Below are positions 60,301-64,000 of a stretch of 64,000 nt of DNA, one piece after another. The notes under the pieces are model-generated. The model ran no database searches, had not been told where the DNA came from, and worked only from the letters and a program-made list of their open reading frames with translations. The stretch's first letter is position 1, and each line of letters starts with the position of its first letter. The translations under genes were made by a program, and so were the position numbers. Origin of the DNA: Streptomyces luteolus (GTDB taxonomy: Bacteria; Actinomycetota; Actinomycetes; Streptomycetales; Streptomycetaceae); the NCBI RefSeq assembly GCF_029968015.1, contig NZ_JASCIS010000002.1, positions 124,001 through 188,000 on the forward strand. The letters are read 5' to 3'.

Positions 60301-60581
60301 GCGATGAGGCTGATCGCTACGCCCGCGGATGCCGCCCAGCCATCGCTGGACGACAACAGACGACTCACGCTCCATGCGCCTCCCCGGCCTGGTCGTCAAC
60401 GGCGCCGCCCACTATCACGGGATGAGGCGGCTCCTCGAGGACGGCTGAACGAGATTCCGCGTGGTCTTGCTGTCGTCGCGCCGTCGACGACAAGAGTTGC
60501 GCTCACCGTTAGGTGAGGGCGCCATCTGGAGCCAACCGATCGGGCTTGGACTGGATGAACAGCCAGTGCACCCGCGGTCCG

Positions 60582-61226
60582 CTACAGCCGCCAGGCAGAG
60601 TGAACTCGGGGGCTTCCGTGTGCTGGAGGCGTGCGGACTCGGTGGCGACGTTCGACGGACCGGATGGTCGACAGTGCAGTCCTGGAACGCACACAACGCA
60701 TACTCGACCAGGCCGCAGAGGCTTCGCCCGTGAGCTGAAGCAGACGTTCTTCCTCGGTGATCAGGGAGGGGAGGGCGGCGAGCAGTGCCGTGAGGGAGCC
60801 AGAGGGGCGTGCGTCGGCGGCAACCAGGTCAGTGTCCTGGTCGGTCTCCAGGTGCAGGTGGATCTGGTCCGGGCCGCGGTGGAGGAATCCGCGCAGGCGC
60901 AGGACGGGTTGCTCTTCGGACCAAGGGCAGGTGAGGGTCCGCAGGATGGTGAAAGCGTTGCCGTCCGCGCTCGGGGCGATGGGGTGGAGCTGCCGGTTCG
61001 TAGAGGGGATCTGCCAGGCTGTCAGCTGATCCGGATCGTGAGTGCCGGACGGTCCGGTGACGATGCGGATGGCCTCGGCGGGCGGCGGAGCAGGCAAGAC
61101 GCCCTTGATGTAGCTCTCGCCCGGGAGCGGCCGGTGGAGGGGGACGGAGCAGCAGGCGGGTGATGTCCGCCTGCTGCTCCGCGATGTCTTCGGCGTCATT
61201 GCTCCCCGAGCATGGGGAAGCCACAC
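60582..61226 (-). pseudogene. Orphan coding-like fragment, frameshifted
   Basis: From about 61100 down to 60715 one minus-strand frame has strongly G/C third positions and natural composition (PDQLTAWQIPSTNRQLHPIA; DQIHLHLETDQDTDLVAADA; TALLAALPSLITEEERLLQL). Upstream, coding quality moves to another frame (AEDIAEQQADITRLLLRP), implying a frameshift near 61110. No start with a ribosome site fits. I do not recognise the protein. A similar short plus-strand coding-like stretch, 61230-61390 (VRYVDLAYLLGVRNTFGEDK), adds to the impression of decayed DNA in 60300-61460. Confidence 0.35.
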
Positions 61227-61475
61227 GGACCACGATCGAGTTGCTCCGCACCACCAGGGGCAGCGGCAATCCCCAGACGGTTCGGTACGTCGATCTCGCT
61301 TACTTGCTCGGCGTCAGGAACACCTTCGGCGAAGACAAGCTCATGGCGCTCGCCCTGTCGGTGGCGACCTGGGCGGTCACCGCCATCGCCGCGACCGCGC
61401 CGTGCGGTCGCTCATCGGTGCCGGAACCAGGGGTCTGTCGGGTGAACGGGCGAGTGGCTGCCTATCGTGATCCCC

Positions 61476-61871
61476 ATGCAGTCCTACACGATCGGCCAGG
61501 CCGCACGGCTCCTTGGCGTAAGTCCGGACACCGCACGTCGATGGGCAGACGCGGGGCGGGTGGCGACCCATCGGTACGAGGGCGGAAAACGCCTCATCGA
61601 CGGCAAGGACCTGGCCGCCTTCTCCGTTGAACTCGCCAAGGGGGCGAGCGGCGAGCTGGATGCCTCCTACACCTCGGTCCGCAATGCCTTTCCCGGCATT
61701 GTCACCGCGATCAAGATGGGTGACGTGGCGGCCCAGGTGGAGATCCAGGCCGGGCCGCACCGGCTGGTGTCCCTGCTGACACGGGAGGCGGTCGAGGAGT
61801 TGGGGCTTGAGGTCGGCATGGAGGCCACCGCCCGCGTGAAGTCGACGAACGTCCACATCGACCGGACCTGA
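61476..61871 (+). CDS. HTH-TOBE molybdate-binding regulator
   Basis: 131 aa: an excisionase/MerR-like helix-turn-helix (YTIGQAARLLGVSPDTARRW) at residues 4-50, then a molbindin-type TOBE domain (SVRNAFPGIVTAIKMGDVAA to TARVKSTNVHIDRT) at about 65-131. TOBE domains of this kind bind molybdate or tungstate, so the protein can act as a sensor or a store. TATCGT (61463-61468) is 7 nt before ATG 61476, a leaderless layout that rules in favour of this start over GTG 61467. It heads a molybdenum-related region with modA-modB. Confidence 0.9.
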   Translation: MQSYTIGQAARLLGVSPDTARRWADAGRVATHRYEGGKRLIDGKDLAAFSVELAKGASGELDASYTSVRNAFPGIVTAIKMGDVAAQVEIQAGPHRLVSLLTREAVEELGLEVGMEATARVKSTNVHIDRT

Positions 61872-62089
61872 ACGGCGTCCGCTTCACCCAGCCCCGCACC
61901 CGTGAGCAGCCCATCCGGCGGGACTACGGGGTCAGAGGGTCAGCAGCTCCTCGTGGAAAGCGCCGAACTCCCGTCCCCGGTCGGCCTGTCGGCCTGTCGG
62001 CACCACACATCTCCCACCCAGGTATGTGCGCTTCCCCGTCGCGAGCCTGACCCCTTCGCCGGTGGCAGCCGCGGAGTCTCCACGCGACA

Positions 62090-62572
62090 TCACGCCCACG
62101 CGGTGTAACCGCCGTCCACCCGGATCGTGTTGATGCCGCTGATATGCCGACCCCCGCAACGGTCCTGCGGCAGGACGAGCTGGGGCCCGGCGCTGTCGAG
62201 CGGAACGCCGTCGATCGTGACGGCCAGCAGGACGGGGGCGCGGCCGAAGTCAGGGTCGATCTCCGCCCAGGAGAGCAGGGCGTGATGGCCGTCCAGGCCG
62301 GACACCGCGATCAGGAAGCGCAGACGGTCCTTGCGGCGGGCCGGATCGTAGACGGGCCCTGCCGCCGCCAAGACGTCGTACAGGAGCGGACCGGTGAAGC
62401 TGTGCTGCTGCATGCCGTTTATGGCGCACTCGAAGCGGACGTCCGCTTCGCGCTGCGGCCAGGCCAGCAGGTCGGGCACCGCCAGACGGGCCGGGCGGTC
62501 CAGATCTCCGGTCAGGACGAGCTCCGCCGCCGGTCCGGCGGCCGTAGGGGCAACTGCTCGGGGCTGACTCAC
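62090..62572 (-). CDS. Molybdopterin-dependent oxidoreductase-domain protein
   Basis: 160 aa corresponding to a single sulfite-oxidase-type molybdopterin domain: LTGDLDRPARLAVPDLLAWP, then VRFECAINGMQQHSFTGPLL, and LVLPQDRCGGRHISGINTIR. The usual cofactor-binding Cys region appears as FECAING. It is shorter than sulfite oxidase or YedY, without the dimerisation domain. GTG 62572 follows GGGAGGTG. It is divergent from the short HTH-TOBE gene and belongs to the molybdenum cluster. The gap 61872-62089 has nothing I can assign. Confidence 0.85.
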   Translation of the reverse strand: MSQPRAVAPTAAGPAAELVLTGDLDRPARLAVPDLLAWPQREADVRFECAINGMQQHSFTGPLLYDVLAAAGPVYDPARRKDRLRFLIAVSGLDGHHALLSWAEIDPDFGRAPVLLAVTIDGVPLDSAGPQLVLPQDRCGGRHISGINTIRVDGGYTAWA

Positions 62573-62656
62573 GGGCTACACCTCCCGACGGACCGTACCC
62601 CCGCTCGCGTCTGGTGCAAACGCACATACCAACATGGCAGATCAGAATTCCGGCTC

Positions 62657-62688
62657 ATGCAAAGAGACTAGAGACTTTTCCCTTGCAT
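62657..62688. promoter_or_regulatory. Inverted repeat before the short HTH-TOBE gene
   Basis: ATGCAA (62657-62662) and TTGCAT (62683-62688) are inverted in an A/T-rich stretch directly upstream of TATCAT (62698-62703), the likely -10 box. Position and symmetry suit an operator for one of the two HTH-TOBE proteins. A hypothesis only. Confidence 0.4.
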
Positions 62689-62709
62689 CTGCGGCAGTAT
62701 CATCGGCGT

Positions 62710-62931
62710 ATGCACACGTACCGGATCGGAGCCGCAGCCGCCTTACTCGGTGTCAGCCGCGACACCGTGCGGCGTCTGGTGGACGGCGGCAGACTCCTCG
62801 CTGAACGCGACGAGTCAGGCCGCCGGATCATCCCTGTCAGCCGGGAATCGGCTGAAGAGCTGCAGCTGGAGCCCGGTGTTCCGGCGGTGGCTGTGATCAA
62901 GTCGACCAACGTGGTCGTCGAAAGACCGTAG
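62710..62931 (+). CDS. Short HTH-TOBE protein with in-frame internal deletion
   Basis: 73 aa. Its N-terminus (YRIGAAAALLGVSRDTVRRL) matches the helix-turn-helix of the 131-aa protein at 61476, and its C-terminus (AEELQLEPGVPAVAVIKSTN then VVVERP) matches the last strand of the TOBE domain, but about 58 residues between are missing. Thus the DNA-binding half is intact while the metal-binding half is almost entirely lost. TATCAT lies 6 nt before ATG 62710, the same leaderless layout as its longer relative. It may act as a metal-independent competitor, or be a decaying copy. Confidence 0.82.
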   Translation: MHTYRIGAAAALLGVSRDTVRRLVDGGRLLAERDESGRRIIPVSRESAEELQLEPGVPAVAVIKSTNVVVERP

Positions 62932-62934
62932 TCG

Positions 62935-63094
62935 GTCCGTCAGGACCAAGGTGTCCGCGTCCGTCAGGACCAAGGTGTCCGCGTCCGTCAGGACCAAGGT
63001 GTCCGTGTCCGTCAGGACCAAGGTGTCCGTGTCCGTCAGGACCAAGGTGTCCGTGTCCGTCAGGACCAAGGTGATCGTGTCCGTCAGGACCAGA
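62935..63094 (+). repeat. 24-bp tandem repeat array upstream of modA
   Basis: Six full and one partial copy of GTCCGTCAGGACCAAGGTGT plus CCGC/CCGT, at 62935, 62959, 62983, 63007, 63031, 63055 and 63079. Copies 1 and 2 end in C, copies 3-5 in T, copy 6 has ATCGT. Each unit can fold GTCC-GTCA-GGAC, or the GGAC can pair with the next GTCC. The array begins 4 nt after the short HTH-TOBE stop and ends 11 nt before the modA start, so it forms most of the intergenic RNA. Confidence 0.93.
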
Positions 63095-63105
63095 GGGAGT
63101 AGCCC

Positions 63106-63921
63106 GTGATGACCCGTACCGCGCGCCGGAGCCGCCGGACCTTGCAGGTGACCGGTGCCGGCGCCGCCGCGCTGCTTGCCTTGAGCGCCTGCTCGTCCGG
63201 CGACGCGTCGTCGAATAAGTCGGACCCCTCCGCGTCGGACAAGATCTCCGGAGAGGTGACCGTCTTCGCGGCGGCCTCCCTGAAGGAGAGCTTCACGACG
63301 CTGGGCAAGCAGTTCGAGAAGGAGCACCCGGGCACGAAGGTGACCTTCAGCTTCGGCGGCAGCGACTCCCTCGCGGCGAGCATCACCGGCGGCGCGCCCG
63401 CCGATGTGTTCGCCTCGGCCAGTCCCAAGACCATGAAGATCGTCACGGACGCCGGAGACGCCTCCGGTACGCCCGCCACCTTCGTGCGCAACGAGCTGGA
63501 GATCGCCACCCTGCCCGGCAACCCGGACAAGATCGGCTCTCTCAAGGATCTGACGGGCTCCGGCCTGAAGGTCGTCCTGTGCGACAAGGAGGTGCCGTGC
63601 GGCGCCGCCGCCCAGAAGGCCCTCGCCGCGAGCAAGCTCAAGCTCACGCCGGTGTCGTACGAGCAGGACGTCAAGGCCGCGCTGACGAAGGTGGAGTTGA
63701 AGGAGGCCGACGCAGCCGTGGTCTACAAGACCGATGTGCACGCGGCGGGCGACAAGGTGGAGGGTGTGGAGTTCCCCGAGTCCGCCGACGCCATCAACGA
63801 CTACCCGATGGCCCTGCTCAAGGACGCGCAGAACACCGAGGCCGCCAAGGCGTTCATGGCGCTGGTGCAGTCGGCCGAGGGCCAGAAGGTCCTGACCGAG
63901 GCCGGGTTCCGCAAGCCGTGA
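63106..63921 (+). CDS. modA: Molybdate-binding lipoprotein ModA
   Basis: 271-aa periplasmic-type binding protein. Lipobox ALLALSACSSG gives the anchored Cys near residue 29. ModA features: GEVTVFAAASLKESFTTLGK, FSFGGSDSLAASITGGAPAD, VFASASPKTM, and EADAAVVYKTDVHAAGDKVE. GTG 63106 is followed directly by ATG 63109, both served by GAGGGAG (63093-63099). Its stop overlaps the modB start as GTGA. Confidence 0.96.
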   Translation: MMTRTARRSRRTLQVTGAGAAALLALSACSSGDASSNKSDPSASDKISGEVTVFAAASLKESFTTLGKQFEKEHPGTKVTFSFGGSDSLAASITGGAPADVFASASPKTMKIVTDAGDASGTPATFVRNELEIATLPGNPDKIGSLKDLTGSGLKVVLCDKEVPCGAAAQKALAASKLKLTPVSYEQDVKAALTKVELKEADAAVVYKTDVHAAGDKVEGVEFPESADAINDYPMALLKDAQNTEAAKAFMALVQSAEGQKVLTEAGFRKP

Positions 63922-64000
63922 TCCCGAACGACAAGGCGGACGCCGCGACCGAAACCCTCAGGGGTGGGACGCGGCGTCGGCGCGTCCGGTCCGGCGGTGG
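63918..64000 (+). CDS. modB: ModB molybdate permease, N-terminal fragment cut by window edge
   Basis: GTG 63918 overlaps the modA TGA by 4 nt and opens a frame that runs off the window (MIPNDKADAATETLRGGTRR followed by an Arg-rich stretch). The visible part is only the polar N-terminal tail. Identity is inferred from its coupling to modA, since modB follows modA in nearly all such operons. Confidence 0.7.
   Translation, partial: MIPNDKADAATETLRGGTRRRRVRSGG

Noticed and set aside
61872..62089. Molybdenum cofactor riboswitch in the molybdenum module
   Set aside because: I looked for a conserved multi-stem leader upstream of the molybdenum genes and found none; the only structured RNA candidate is the tandem array before modA.
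61932..62159. Minus-strand 75-codon frame ending FGAFHEELLTL
   Set aside because: It overlaps the 3' end of the molybdopterin-domain gene, has no ribosome site, and only its last few residues look natural. It may be a further decayed fragment.
62935..63094. CRISPR-like array
   Set aside because: The repeats are directly adjacent with no unique spacers and there are no cas genes; it is a tandem repeat.

Overview
The window is high-GC actinobacterial chromosome, almost certainly Streptomyces. Third codon positions are strongly G/C, GTG and TTG starts are frequent, F420-dependent enzymes are present, and the ccr/meaA neighbourhood is the one known from streptomycetes. I found no tRNA, rRNA, CRISPR array or complete mobile element. 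The only mobile trace is an IS110-type transposase remnant near 60 kb.

Layout. 1-8704: ethylmalonyl-CoA pathway (3-hydroxyacyl-CoA dehydrogenase, TetR regulator, crotonyl-CoA carboxylase/reductase, B12 mutase, CitE-type lyase, MaoC hydratase, acyl-CoA dehydrogenase). 8876-10432: psd-pssA for phosphatidylethanolamine, closed by a strong terminator. 10620-14526: glycerate kinase, then ADP-ribosylglycohydrolase, Nudix hydrolase and sirtuin; a macrodomain protein follows at 19.9 kb. 15015-19649: ogt/Ada-AlkA alkylation repair, a purine permease with a structured leader and a divergent XRE-like regulator. 20571-29339: FAD oxidoreductase, IMPase, gamma-glutamyltransferase-like protein, kinase-fold protein, lipoate ligase-like protein and small conserved proteins. 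29453-37625: NCS1 permease, a glycine-riboswitch-controlled amino acid permease, and a reductive pyrimidine catabolism operon (beta-ureidopropionase, transaminase, dihydropyrimidinase, F420-type LLM oxidoreductase). 37824-44906: an alanine-rich hypothetical, a PPOX protein, a divergent XRE/methionine aminopeptidase pair with operator-like repeats, a secreted chitosanase-like protein and Ggt, and a small double-glycine-leader-like peptide. 45052-50370: P450 plus alpha/beta hydrolase, L,D-transpeptidase and a secreted S15-type hydrolase. 50416-53694: gluABCD glutamate importer. 53846-59810: small proteins, secreted SGNH hydrolase, exonuclease III, an MBL-fold protein and a PcaD-PcaC fusion that lacks its nucleophile serine. 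59843-61475: decayed DNA. 61476-64000: molybdenum module with two HTH-TOBE proteins, a molybdopterin-domain protein, a 24-bp tandem array and modA-modB.

Functional themes. The first block turns acetyl-CoA into glyoxylate and C4/C5 CoA esters, and the glycerate kinase can take up glyoxylate-derived carbon. Sirtuin, macrodomain, Nudix and ADP-ribosylglycohydrolase together cover the making and breaking of ADP-ribose species. The pyrimidine operon has every late step but no classical dihydropyrimidine dehydrogenase, so its F420-type enzyme is a candidate for the first step.

Two sequence habits stand out. At least fourteen genes have a TANNNT -10 box 6-8 nt before the start codon and no Shine-Dalgarno, the signature of leaderless mRNA. 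There are also many short GC-rich tandem repeats and a dispersed 3'-end repeat family. All functional calls come from reading motifs and context; no database search was run.
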